From Thalassia testudinum (lineage: Eukaryota; Streptophyta; Magnoliopsida; Alismatales; Hydrocharitaceae): a DNA stretch of 64,000 nucleotides. How positions within the stretch are numbered: position 1 is the stretch's first letter; each line of letters starts with the position of its first letter. The notes under the pieces were generated by a model. It was given only the letters and a program-made list of their open reading frames with translations, searched no databases and was not told the DNA's origin. Shown here one piece after another: positions 22,050 to 34,900 of the stretch. Position numbers and translations under genes: made by a program. Where the stretch lies: NCBI GenBank assembly GCA_037157565.1, contig JAZHRO010000002.1, positions 40,816,501-40,880,500 of the forward strand. The letters are read 5' to 3'.

Positions 22050-25000
22050 TCTCTTCTTTGATCCCATGGTGAAGTTGGATGAAAGTAACTATGCCCAATA
22101 GTCACAAACCTTTTTTACGACAGCAGAAGGCCACGACAAGAAGCACATTCTACTTCAACCATAACCACAGGACAAGATTGGAAAGAATGCTTCCTGGAAG
22201 AAAGATAATGGCATGATTCATACGTGGATCATGAATTCAATGATCCCTAAGATTGAAGATGAGATCATGTATTACTAGACTACTAAGGAGATGTAGGATA
22301 GTTTGAGAGATACATACTCCCATAAGAAGAATTCCAGTTGGGTTTTCCAGATATACAGCGAGCTCTCCCAACCTCGTCAGGAGGGTCACACGTCCTAGTA
22401 CTACTCGACCCTTAAGAGTCTTCTAGAGAAGTTTAATGCATGTAGGTTGGTGTATACATGTGCTACTAAAAGGACTTATCGCAAGGAAGCAACAATCCTT
22501 CAGTTCCTAGTTGGTCTTGGACCAGACTACGATTAACCTGCTCACAACTCCTTAATCTATCAGAGCTTCCCACTTCAAAGGTGAGCAGGATCTCGATCAC
22601 TCTTACTACTAGTGAGCCTGCAGGGAAAACCCCGACTCTTACTACTATTCATGGTCGTGGTCGATGTGCTTCAGTGACACAAGGCAAAGGTCGAGGCCGT
22701 GGACCCATTGGGAGAGGACGACTAACTTGCATGTATTAAGGGAAGTCAAGATATATGGCAAATAATTGTTGGACAAAGTATTGCCGCCCTCCCATGGCTA
22801 TTCAGGTCATAACTACTACAGAGTAGGCCATTGATACCGTATATGTGCCCAAGGTTGATTATGATGAGCTACTTCGGCGCCTTACTCAATGATCACAGGA
22901 GACATCATCCACTTCAGAGACTACAGCCTTTGCCACTTTGTTAGGTATAGAGCTTGCTCTCTCCACTAATGCTGATGCTCCATGTGATCTAGATTTAGAT
23001 ATGAATTAGTTGGTTGATTCTCGAACCTTGCAACACCTCAATGGAGATTGAAGGTGTTTCCGCTACATTTGACATGTTTCTCCAGGAAAGATAGTATAAG
23101 TGGCAGATAGGAGACACTCCAAGATTGCTGAGCAAGAGGAGGTCTCAGTTATCCCCACTATGAGGTTGGTAGATGTTCTTCTTAGGCCTGATTTTCCTAT
23201 AAGCTTGTTATCTATCGGTAGAATAACTAAAGAGCTAAATTGTCATTCTATATTTGATGCCACCACTTGTACTTTTCAGGACATCATGACAAGGAGGATA
23301 ATTGGTGGCCACTGTGAAGATAAGGGTTCCATCGCCTCTTCCAACCTCCAATTGCTACTACTTGCCATGAAATGATGGAAGTGTCACTTGTACTGCTGGA
23401 TCTCTCCAACGGCACTTTCGTCTTGGCCATTTACCATTGGACAGGCTTCATCGAGTTACACCCAACATATCTCTACCTACTGCCATTACCTATGATGCCT
23501 GTCAACTTGGTAAGCATCACCGAAGTACTTTTCCTGTTAGTTAGAGCCCTGGGTCTATTGAATTATTCCAACTAGTTCATACTAATGTGTAAGGCCCAAG
23601 TTGTGTTCGTAATCAATTAGGTCACTATTATTACTTATTGATGACTTTTCTTGTTTATCTTGGTTATTTCTGTTGAAGAATAAGTCAGATGTTAAACACC
23701 ATTTTGGAATAGTTTATTCTTGAAATAAAGAACCAGTTTGGCAAGTGTTAAAAATGTTCATTCTGACAATGCCCTTAAGTTCTGTACCCAGCATTTATGT
23801 GCATTTTAAAAGTTTCATGACATTGTTCATCAGACCACTTGTCCTCTTACCTTTCAACAAAATAGGGTTGCTGAGAGGAAGCAAGGTACATTCTTGATGT
23901 AGCACATACCCTACTTATCCATCACAGTGTCCCCTCTCTCTATTGGGGAGATGTGCTCATTGTGCGCTACCTAATTAATAGAATGTCTACTACTATTCAT
24001 GAACAAATTCCCTTGTAGGTTCTTTATCCTGAGGGTAATCTGTTTCATGTTCCACCTCGAGTGTTTGGGTGTGTTGCTTTTGCTCATATTCTTACTCTTA
24101 GTCGAGATAAACTTGCTCCTAAGGCCATCAAGTGTGTCTTCTTAGGATATTCTCATACCGAGAAGGGATATAGGTGCTATGATCCTCTCACCTAGAGACA
24201 CTATGTGAATGCTGATGTCACCCTTGACGAGTCTATTCCATACTTCTCTACTGCAGGGAGAAATCTTGCTTGTGAGGCTATCGAGGCACCTATACCCATT
24301 CCTCCTACACCCCTGGAGGCAATCCCAATCACTGATCCATCATCATCTAAGCCACCACCCTTTGAGCCTGAGAGGTTTCATGACCCCCCTATCACACACA
24401 GACTTCCAATCACTTATAGGCGACCCCCCTCTTTAGTGCCAACTCCTCCACCTCAAGTGATCATAGGTGATTTACAGATTGATGATGTTATGCCTAGTAA
24501 TGATGATACAAGGTCTATATATGGAGATGGTACTACATCACTTCTTTTGCAGAACGAGAGGCAATAGATCAGATAGTACCTACAACTGATGATCTTGATC
24601 TCCTGATTGCTGTTCGCACAGCTCCACGTAGTTGTACCAGATACCCCCTTTCTAGTGCAATGTCTACAAATTTTCTTGGTAGGGCATACAGCAAGTTCTG
24701 TCATACACTCTGCCACATAGATTTCGTCATCTCACTAATAGGCTATTCTTAATCCAAAGTGACATCAAGTCATGAAGGATAAGATGGCTACACTATGATC
24801 TCATGGCACGTAGGAACTTGCTGACTTACCTTCAAGTGCATTAGTTGTAAGGTGTAAGTAGGTCTTCAGCATCAAGTATCACCTTAATGAGAAGATAGCA
24901 AGATACAAAGCTAGTCTCATGGCCAAAGGATTTACACAAACTTATGACGTGAACTTCTTTGACACATTCTCTCTAGTGGCACACCTTCCTACCATGTGCA

Positions 25001-26243
25001 TTTTGATCTCAATAGCTGTGCAGAAAGACTGGCCAATACATAAGCTTGATGTTAAAATTGTCTTCTATGGTGACCTTCAGGAGGTGTACATGCACCAACC
25101 TTTAGGCTAAGAAGTTCAAGGAGAGTGTTTCAGGGTGTGTTGCCTATGCAAGGCTATTTATGGTCTAAAACAAAATCCCAGGACATGGTTTCAGAAATTG
25201 TCAGAGGTGGTTGGGACGCTAGGATTTCAAAGGTCATCTTCAAACCATTCACTGTTTGTCAAAAAGACTGCACACAGTGTGATGACACTCCTAATTTATG
25301 CTGATGATATCACACTTACAGGGGTTGACACATCTAAAATTGTTGAGGTTAAGAAGAGTCTGGAGAATAATTTTGTTATAAAAGACCTAAGACCTCTCAA
25401 ATACATCCTTAGGATAGAAATAGCATGGAGCAAGAAAGGCATGGTACTTTCCCACAAAAAGTATGCACTTGACTTGTTGCAAGAGACTCGTATGCTGGGT
25501 GCAAAGTCAACTAATATTCCCATGGATCCCAAGATGCACTTATATAATGAGGTAGAGGAAGTGGATAGTTGGCAATATAAAGGGCTAGTGGGCAAGCACC
25601 TCTATTCGATTATTATGCAACCTGATATTTCCCTTATAGTTGGGAAGTTGAGTCAATTCATAAATAAGTCTACTAAACAGCATTGAAATGCTGCAATGAT
25701 GGTGCTCAGGTACCTAAAGAGAGAGCTAGAAAATGAGGACATGTTCACTATGGAGACTTCTATGAGTGTTGTGGCCTATACAAACGTAGACTATGCAGGG
25801 TGTCTGGTTGATAGGAAATCCATCACTGGCTTATGTACCTATGTAGCAAAGAATCTATTAACATGGAAGAGTAAGAAACAAGCTATTGTTTTTAAATCCA
25901 ATGCAAAGTTAGAGTATCAAGTCATGGCATACACAGCCTCTGAGATGATGTGGGTGAGATTTCTCATGACTTATTTACATGTCTCGGTTGATACCCCTAT
26001 GAAGATGTAGTGCAACAAGGCTACCACTTATATTACTAATAATCCCATGTTCCATGAGAGGACTAAACACATAGAAGTTGACTACAACTACACACGTGAC
26101 TTCATTCAAAGAGGTCTCATCTACATTACTCATGTCTCACCCGATCACCAAACAGCAGATATCTTCACCAAGGTGTTACCTCGTTCTTCTTTTGATATTT
26201 GTTGTTACAAGCTAAGGACGATAGGCATCTATGCTCTAGCTTG
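22050..26243 (+). pseudogene. Copia-3 gag-pol polyprotein remnant
   Basis: Gag is at ~22050-22750 (EGHDKKHILL, DSLRDTYSHKKNSS). Its zinc knuckle is damaged (CMY*GKSRYMANNC; a stop, and His replaced by Tyr). The protease remnant is LVDSRTLQHLNGD at ~23010. Integrase runs ~23560-24190 (RVFGCVAFAHILTLSRDK, CVFLGYSHTEKGYRC). Reverse transcriptase is at ~24880-25560 with an intact YADD at ~25300 (LLIYADDITLTG). RNase H is at ~25700-26240 (NVDYAGCLVDRKSITG, HQTADIFTKVLP). The 183-codon frame at 25135-25686 is the longest intact piece. The whole is non-functional. Gag and integrase are clearly from the same lineage as Copia-2. Confidence 0.86.
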
Positions 26244-26251
26244 AGGGAGAG

Positions 26252-26409
26252 TATTAGCCCCTATAGTCTTCTGTTACTTATGTTACTTTGCTTATTTCCT
26301 TGATTGTAATACTTTCATTTCCTTGAGAAGTCATGTAATTTTCCCACCTCTGTATATTAAGAGATATGGCTATGGAATAAACAACTTGATTCATTTGTTC
26401 TAACTATAC
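26252..26409 (+). repeat. 3' LTR of Copia-3
   Basis: Follows the polypurine tract at 26243-26251 and matches the 5' LTR with scattered substitutions and a small deletion (gaggagaactcatg versus gagaagtcatg). Confidence 0.8.
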
Positions 26410-28084
26410 AATATCAACCACGAGGAATTACCACAGCACACCTTCATTTTGTTGCATCACTGCCGCCCATGAGGTAGCATCTTCATTGACTGTGTTCTCC
26501 GGGCTCAACTTTTACTTTCCTTACGCCAAGTGCTAGTATCTCCTCGTTATGACACACGTAAAATGCCTGTAACACACCTTGTCGCACGCCACATATCCAA
26601 CAATTTTGCATAGTAGGATATGAAAACAACCCAACCTATTTAACATTATTTTTATGTAAAAGTAACAATTTTTATTGGATCTTAATTGGAGAGACATTGA
26701 GATACCGGGCATCAACCCTTTAGGTCTATCTATGTAAATAGGGAAAATATAGGGGTATCATTGTACTATAAGTGGTTTATACGAGTGCCTACGTAAAAAA
26801 CCTTCTATTTAAAAAATGTACATCAACGTAACAATCTTCCGACTCGAAGAAGCCTAAGAAACTGATTCTAATCAACAAAGAAATCCACATGCATAGCAAT
26901 ATAATAATTTCATTCATTGGAACAATCCACGACGGCACAACCTATACATCATCTTAGCATGTATATCTGTGGGAGTTTATATAATATGGTGAAATAGTAA
27001 TAATTGGAAAGATAGGATCTTAAAACTTCAAAGACAAAATAGCACCATGATACCTTGTTAGCTCCTCAACGAAATAACTAGCAGAAAGCTACCGTCTCCA
27101 ACCAAAAGAAAAAGTACAGACCTAATAGAAGGGATACATTTCAACAGATTTCATTAGAATTTGTCTCACTCCAAGATCTGGTAACATTCCGACCATAAAG
27201 CAGTTCCTCTATTGGCATTAGCATCTATGGAGAATCTCCAAAATCCATAGCAGCAAATGTTACAATTGAAAAGGAAAAATCATAAACAGCATAATTGACA
27301 GGAGTTAAGCAGCCTCATCATCACTTGAACAGCTAGCTGATGCAGTCCAGGTTATAGCAAACAAAATTCTCAATCTACATTGAATCATTTTTTTCCTGAG
27401 AGCATAAGAACTTTGACAAAACAAACCTAGGTAATGGAAGTAAACAAACCTAGGTAAAGAAGAAAATAGTGGCATAACTGATAGTTTCCCAACCAAACAC
27501 CAAAAGTGTTTGATGTTCTCATACTTCACCTTCCGGAAGGTTTGGATCTTAGGACTCAAAAACTAGTTGCAAAGCTTGAAGCATTCTCACTTTAATGTGA
27601 CTTCAAATGTCTTTCTAAAAGAAAGAAATACGTAAGTACGAAGTTGCTGAGATCAACTGCGATCTTAAATAAATGTCATGAGTTACCAAGTTCTTGTAGC
27701 AAATTTCATGGTAGACTTGTGTTTGTATGACCCTGTCCCTCGAGATATAACCACATTGATAAACACCACATTGATAAACACAAAGAAAGGATCCCAAGGC
27801 GTGGGATTTGCAATGGACAAATCATAGGCCACAGAAGTACCATTATTTGAACCTATAAATGATTGATTATAAACGTGTACCTCCGCTAAACTAAGAAAAT
27901 GGCAGCCAAAAAACTAGATGGTTCATTTTTAAAATTTTAGGTGACTATTGGGATGCTCATATTGGTTGAAGAGATGCTAAGATGTGCAGGAATAGGGAAC
28001 TTCATGGCATCAAATGACTTAATGTAATAAGCTAGCACCATTTCACTAGTAGACAAGAAAGCAACCATGTAAATAGTTGACAGC
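26410..28084. other. intergenic DNA with a possible gene remnant on the minus strand
   Basis: No transposon domains are seen. On the minus strand an 84-codon frame (27559-27305) ends in an acidic SCSSDDEAA tail. A second frame (27797-27615) includes RDRVIQTQVYHEICYKNL and contains a 15-bp tandem duplication (tttatcaatgtggtg twice). These could be terminal exons of a decayed or poorly conserved gene, but no family is recognised and splice sites are ambiguous. The remainder is unremarkable. Confidence 0.3.
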
Positions 28085-28183
28085 TGTTAAGAGTTAGGTT
28101 TATTTACTTTATTTAATTAAAGTTAACAGTCATAGTTTATTTCCTGGATTACATGTTTTTTTGAAACTTGACTCTATAAAAAG

Positions 28184-28980
28184 TAGAGCCGTAAAACGAG
28201 TCGGGTCAAGTCCAACCGCGAATACTAAACCCGCATGAAGTCAAGTCAAGTCAGGTGCAACCCATTTAATAATTGGATCTACATATGTTGGGGCCAGCAC
28301 CGACCCACCCATAAATCCTAAAACCCCACTAGACCCATTTAATAAATGGGTTGGTCGAGTTAATTGAGTTTAAGCGGTTACATGCTTTACCAAGTTAATT
28401 GGGTTTGTGGGTTAATCGCTTTATACCAGAACTACAATAGTCGAGAGTGAGGTAGTCAAAGACGAGTTGGAGTTGGACTATTGCAATCTTATCGGACTGC
28501 ACAGAGGATGGTGGCGATGTGCCTCAGTTGTGACGTGAGAACCTACAAGGCAAGAGCAGAGACTCAAAAGGGAAGTGTGTAATGTAGGTGACAGCCCATA
28601 GCGCAATCTGTGAGGATTTGGTCTGGACTTTGGGATCTCTAATCAGGGTTTTTGCCATTCGAGACTCTAATCGAGGTTTCTGCCATTCGAGATCTCTAAT
28701 TGCGACACTTTTATTTCTTCTCAAGAGAGGAGTCAAATGGACGAGGGACAGCCTAGAGCCTCAAGAGTGCACAAGAGGGAACTTAATTCTCGAGTATTTT
28801 ATCGAGTCAAACAGGTTGGCATGAGTCTATTAACACATATCTGAACCCGACCCACTTAATTGTAAGGTTCGAGTCGGGTTGGACCTATTTATGGAAATCA
28901 GAATCGGGTTGGGTTCAGGTCCTTTATGCGGGTCAGGTTCAGGTCAGTATAGATAAGTCTAGGTGGATTTGACAACTCTA
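28184..28980. mobile_element. hAT MITE inserted in the 5' LTR TATA region
   Basis: The terminal inverted repeats are TAGAGCCGTAAAACGAG (left) and TAGAGTTGTCAAATCCAC (right, opposite strand). The flanking 8-bp target sites ataaaaag (28176-28183) and acaaaaag (28981-28988) differ by one base. The element is 797 bp, non-coding and rich in cgggtc/caggttcaggtc words. The duplicated target is the LTR's own TATA sequence (ctctataaaaag), so the element separates the TATA box from the downstream R-U5 part. Confidence 0.8.
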
Positions 28981-30721
28981 ACAAAAAGGTCAGGGAACTC
29001 TATTTTGAATAAGATAACTTATTTCTTCCACATGGTATTTCTAAGTAGAGAAAACCCTAACCCTAGGTACCTCTCTCTCTCCCTACCTAGGGAGGTGCAT
29101 CGCCCCCTCTTGCTTAGGAGCCCGTTGTTGGTCTTCTTTCCTCTCTCAGCCGCCACCAACTTCTCTCTCTATCCCTGTTGCATGTAGGGGTGCTAATCGA
29201 ATTAGACAGTTCGAATTCGTTCAATAAAATATTCGATAAAAGTTCCTTTGGAAAAAAATTGGAACATGAACATAAAAATTAGGTCATTAGCTTAACAAAT
29301 CAAACATGAATATGGTGTATGTTTGTTCGATAAAAGTTTGAGTATGTGTGTGTAATTATGTATTTATGTAAATATAAAGAACTCATTGGATTTTTCAAAA
29401 GAAAAAAAGTGACCCCTCTCATCCTTAAAAACAAAAAAAAAATTCAAAAACAAAACCCATCCACAACTCCTCTAATTCCACTCCCCCCTCTCCCAAGCCA
29501 CAATCCCACCACTTCCCAATGTTCTCATCATTATTAGAAAACAAAAACCACCCCGAGTCCCCCCACTCTCCCACAAGCCACAAACACAATCACACTCACA
29601 CATCGGTAAAAGAAAACCCTGAGCATCAAGTCAAGTCAAGTCACCGGCAAACGCCTCCGTAACTCCGTAACCGATGCCACCGCCATCTTCCATTAGTCAA
29701 CAACGTGCCATTGCTCTCAAGGTTAGGTCATATGTGATCCTCTCCCTCCTCTCTTCCTCTTCTACGTTTGCAGTTTATCAGACTACTACCATCTCCTCCA
29801 AGACCATTGAGCCCCTTAATTAGCCGCCACCACCACCACCATCAACACTCCTTTCTCCTCACCTAGCCACCACTCATCAGTAGCACTCCCATCCTCCTCG
29901 ACCATCCACCACTCCCCCAAGATTCCCCTATCCTCCTCGTCCTCCCAATCAAGCTAATCCCCTCTGCCCCCTTTCTCCAGTCCCCTTCTTCCCCTTTGGC
30001 CTTTGCCTTCTAGTCCCCTCTCCCTTGCAAGTTGTGGCCACCACCACCACCATCAATCCTAGACTCAATTTTTTCATAAATGCTCAATCTTTTTTATTGA
30101 AAAGAACTGCTTAGGCATTTTTCACTACAGTGAATTTCTCAAAATAACCAATAGCAATTTAGCTTGCATGATATTTGTTGTTACTCAAAATGAAAAATGA
30201 AAAAATCACAATAGAGAAACTCCAAAAGTGCTTAGGGACTTTTCATGTGTTTTATTTAATATTCTTAATTTTCAGTAGATTGACTTCTGTTTGGGATCTT
30301 TATTTGACTTGTTTATGGAATTTTAATTTAACTTTTGGCATAAATTGGTAGATGTCAATGAAACGACCTGATATATCACATAATGAGAAAAACAAAGTTA
30401 ATAATGAAGTTGTTGGAGTTAACGAAGAATCTCAAAAATAAGATAATGAGAAAATAGAGTAGAAAGTTTAAAGCAGCCTCTTTACTAGGTAGGGAAGAAG
30501 GAAAAGGCCAATTGTTAATGAAACATTTTCACAGAAGATTGTACAAGAAAAGGATATTACAAGAAAAATGTGGGTGTGCAAGAATTATAACCATAAATAC
30601 AAGATGATTCCAAGGGGATGACATCAAATTTATGCACCATCAAATCAAAGAATGTCCCAGTAGATCAAATGTTGATAAGAAACAAAAGAGTTTGTCATTC
30701 GATCCTTCATCATCAGAAACT

Positions 30722-30839
30722 GATTACTTAAGCACACTTGTTATCTTCAAGTCTAGTTTACGGTAGGAGTTAACCCCTCTTTTTGGAGGTTAACCCCTGT
30801 GGTAAACTGATTATTTAAGCACACTTGTTATCTTCAGGT
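30722..30839. repeat. 87-bp duplication beside the inner TIR element
   Basis: The 31-bp sequence starting gattacttaagcacacttg at 30722 recurs at 30809 with three differences. Between the copies is a 56-bp imperfect hairpin (ctagtttacggtagg ... aggggttaacc on opposite strands) whose arms match the ends of the element at 30840-31960. It looks like a short deletion derivative of that element plus duplicated target sequence. Confidence 0.6.
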
Positions 30840-31960
30840 CTAGTTTGCAGTAGGGGTTAACCCCCAAAAAGAGGGGTTAGGGGTTAACCCCCGTTTACTA
30901 CAAGGGTTAACACAATCCCACTTTGTCTCTGAAACCCGAGATAAGCTAACCCAAGATTGATGGAGGGTTGAGTTAACCCCCCTTCCTAACCCATATTTTT
31001 TCTCTCTTTACCTCAACACATCATTCCCATCCTATCGTTTCCTTACCATTTCACCTCTTATGTTTGGTAGGTTAATATATTTCGGTCAATAAATATTTTA
31101 GTATAGTTAGTGCATAATTAAATAGTTAATTTTATTTCACCATATATTTAAATCATAATAATCTATCCAACCTAACAAATAATCATATTTTTACTATTAT
31201 AAAATAATTAGTGACTACTGTAGTATATACTTCTTAACTAGCATATAATCATAGCATTATAACGTAATTACTATTACAACGTAATTACCATTTACAATGT
31301 AAGTTAATTACTTGACAATAACAAAAATTATTATTTCTTTATCAAATTACTTTGTAATAATTAATATATTATTGGAAACCATAGCTACTACATAATTATA
31401 TTATTAATCTATTTATAATTTCAATATATAGTTAAACCATATTATCATTACTATAAATTAATTACTGACTAATAAAATTACTACATCCATCCTAGTTAGC
31501 AAATAACATAATTACCAATTATAATATAAGATAATCAATATTTAACCATAAAATAATTACAAATACGTTTCATTAATATAGATTGTAATACAATTTGTCA
31601 AGTGATATTTGATTTTGAATTGAAATATCATTAGTAACAATTGAAATATCTCCCATGATATTATATAAAAGATGATTCATTAATACATTTATATTATATT
31701 TATTTAATATAAAAAATAATTCACCAACTAATATACTTACCATCCCAAGGGTAAATATATCTTTTTCCACCTTAACATCTATTTTAACCCCCAAACCAAG
31801 TAGACACGCATGTTTCACTTCATAGGTTAAGCCATATTCCTAACTCTCGTTCAGTAAACACAAACAGGGGTTAACCTCCGATCTCAAGTAAACACAAATT
31901 GGGGTCATCCCCTGTTGTAAAGATGTTAAACCGTGCTAGCTAACCCCTACTGTAAACTAG
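30840..31960. mobile_element. 1.1-kb TIR element nested in the hAT transposase
   Basis: The ends are inverted repeats: CTAGTTTGCAGTAGGGGTTA (30840 on) and, on the opposite strand, CTAGTTTACAGTAGGGGTTA (from 31960), with further ttaaccccc repeats inside both ends. The interior is AT-rich (31070-31790) without coding capacity. The flanking 9 bases (tcttcaagt or tcttcaggt, and ccttcaaag) match at 5-6 positions, so a Mutator-type 9-bp target duplication is possible but unproven. Transposase reading resumes right after it. Confidence 0.65.
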
Positions 31961-34900
31961 CCTTCAAAGTTTAATCAATTAAAGGCTCAAGAACTTATTT
32001 TAAAGTGGCTTATAGTGCATGAGCATGCATTTAACGCTATTAAAGAGTTTTTCTTTAATATCATGTTAAAATATTTCAATTCTAACTATGTAAAAGTTTC
32101 AAGAGCTACAATCATGAATGATTGCATGAAAATATTTTCATTTAAAGACAACTTAAAAAAATCTTCAAGTTGAAATGATTAGTCTCACATCTGATACATT
32201 GACATCAAACAACTAAATATATATGTTTAACCACTCATTATGTTAATTTAGATTGGAAGGTGCAAAAACGCATCCTCAACTTTTGTGAACTAGATCCACT
32301 GCATGCTAGAATTGTGATTGCAAATGCTATATTGAGTTGTCTAATTAAGTGGGGTATTGATAGTAAAGTACTTAGCATTATTCTAGATAATGCTAATAGT
32401 AATAATGTGGTGGTGAGAACATTGATGGATACCCTTATTCAACAGCAATACTTGTTTTTCAAAGGAAAGTTTTTTCATATGAGGTGTTGTGCTACCATTT
32501 TAAATCTCATGGTTCAAAATGGCCTCATTGTTATTCAATATTGCATTTCTAACATTTAAGAAAGTGTAAAGTACATGAAAAAAATTCCAGCAAGTCTAAA
32601 AAAGTTTGGGGACAATGCTAGGCAATTAAACATCCCAACTTCTAAAGGCTTGTCAATGGATGTTACCACTCACTGGAATTTCACCTTTTTCATGTTGGAT
32701 TCTATAATTTTTTACAAAATCATTTTCAAAACTATACTGGAAGAGATGACAATTACAAATGGTTACCTTCTGAGGAAGAATGAGAGAGCCAAGAAAACTG
32801 TCCTATATTGAAGCAAAATTTGGAAGTTACATTTTTTTTTGGTACATAATTTCTAACATCAAACATGTTTTTGCATTGCTAGGCAATTAATCATCCCAAC
32901 TTCTAAAGGTTTATCAATGGATGTTGCTACTCACTGAAATTTCACCTTTTTCATTTGGATTATGCAATTTCTTACAAAATCATTTTTCAAAACTATGCTA
33001 AAAGAGAACAATTACAAATGGTTACCTTATGAGGAAGAATGGGAGAAAGAAAAAAAATTGTCTTACATTGAAGCAAAATTTTGAAGTTACATTAATTTTT
33101 TTTGGTACTTCAATTTCTTCATCAATATGGAAAGTTGCAGAAATTTTGAAAGAAAAGTTCAATCAAATGATTTCATAAAAGAAATGAATATTTCAAAGAA
33201 AAAAAAAGTTTGACAAACGTTAGAAAAATTGCAATTTGGTGATGTCTATGACCACTTTTCTTGATCCCAGATATAAATTCATGTCAATTGAGTTCATATT
33301 TGAGAGGGCTTATGATTTCATGAATGCTCAAGATCAATTGGCAAAGTTGAAAAATGATTTGCCTAGCATTTGTGAGTTTTACGCAAAAAAAGTTGGTGCT
33401 TAAATGAAATAGTGAAACATTCTTATCAATGTGAGAAATATCTTGATGAATTGTCAAGTGAAGCCAACTAGACAAATATTTTGATGATGTTCAAAGTGAG
33501 CCTCCCGAAATACCAAATTTGGATAAATATTTGGAGAAACTTACATTAAGATCCAAAAAAGATCCTTCATTTGATGTGTTGGATTGGTAGAACTCCAACT
33601 CTTTAAGTTTCCAATTCTCTCAGTTATGGCTAGAGATATATTATCTATCACAATTATTTCTATTGCTTCAGAATCTGCATTTAGTGTGAGAGGGAGAGTT
33701 ATTACAGATTATAGAAGTTTTATAGCACTAAAGACTGTGGAAGGTCTAGTCTGTGCATCTGATTGGATTCGAGCTAGTGTTAAACTTTCACATATAAGAA
33801 AGTTAAACTTGAAAGGCATTTTTTGATATTTTTCTTTAAATATGCATGTATGTCTTTATATGTTCTAACTTTTTTCTAATGTAAACTCTTGTAGAATAGC
33901 AACTTTGAGGATGTCTTCAAATAGGGATTCCAGATTAGCTAAAGTTACCCATGTACAGTAACTAATTTATATTAGCCCTTGAATCTAATTTAGTTTCTTA
34001 TTTTGTAGTAAAAGTCTAAGATTATTCTGCATTAATAACTCTTTTAATTTCTCTTTTATTTTCATTCTTTAGGAGATATGATCCTATGGAATGGTGCACA
34101 AGAGCTAGTTGAATGAGAACTTTCTTTTTAAATTGTGATACATGGAACTTAACATGTATTTGCATTCTTATTGGAATTTATAACTTTAATCATGTAGTGT
34201 TTTGTTTTATGTTGAATTATGTAAACATTTAGTCATGACATGCTATCTTTTTTAGTTGTGGATTCTTATGAATTTATGATAAAAAATGATTTATGCATGC
34301 AATTTTTTGTTTTTATAATGATAGAAGTTTTTAGTTGTTTAAAGATTTTATGATGTGCGCAGTTATGATATTTTGGCCATATCGTGCCTTTTTTGCAAAT
34401 TATGTCATTGTAATTTAAATAGCCATTTCATGCCATTGGTTTTTATCATTAATGTAATTTTTCATGTAGGTGTAGATCAATACATTGTGATACAAACTAT
34501 GCTTTTCAAATATTACTAGTGTGATTTTTCTTTTTAATTTAAGGTAGATAATTATATTTATCAAATGACCATGTGACTTAATTCTTTTTCATTTTTATTG
34601 TGGCTTGCATTGTGTTTAGGATTTTTATAAGGTTGGTGCCATATAGATATGATACAATAATGTAGCAAACTAGCAATGTAGCATGTGTTCAGGTATGTTT
34701 TATTTTATGACCTTTTCTATATTTTAGATTTTAATTTTTTTATCATATTTTTTAGTTTATTACTTAATTTTGAAATAAGTCTCATCTGATGTCCTTTTAA
34801 AACATGTAATATACTTGCACTTTAATAAAGCATTTAAGTTAAAAACATTAATCACACGAACTTCTACCAAACTTTACTTTCAAACACATTATCAAACTTA

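Larger units (their letters stand above)
21222..26409 (+). mobile_element. Copia-3: near full-length Ty1-copia retrotransposon
   Basis: A forward-strand copia element with both LTRs of ~158 bp, 21222-21379 and 26252-26409. They are highly similar (tattarcccctay, acttatrttactttgctta, tttccttgag, attttcccacct). The 3' LTR is preceded by a polypurine tract (gagggagag, 26243-26251). A primer-site variant (gcatcaaaagtag) follows the 5' LTR. The LTRs start TATTA rather than TGTTA, probably by mutation. No target duplication could be fixed. The gag, protease, integrase, reverse transcriptase and RNase H regions are in canonical copia order but interrupted by stops and frameshifts. Confidence 0.88.
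30355..33826 (+). pseudogene. hAT transposase, decayed and interrupted
   Basis: A possible start is ATG at 30355. A degraded BED-type zinc finger is suggested at ~30560-30660 (WVCKNYNHKYKMIPRG). After the inserted element the frame resumes at ~31965 (AQELILKWLIVHEHAF, NYVKVSRATIMNDCMKIF). The catalytic-core region is at 32260-32560 (IVIANAILSCLIKWGIDSK, IILDNANSNN, FHMRCCATILNLMVQNG), which includes the conserved RCxAHxLNL-like segment with Ala-His changed. The C-terminal dimerisation domain is well kept at 33590-33800 (SIASESAFSVRGRVITDYRS, DWIRA). A block around 32575-32810 is partly duplicated at 32880-33080 (ttaatcatcccaacttctaaagg). Stops and shifts are common, so the gene is non-functional. 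Confidence 0.82.
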
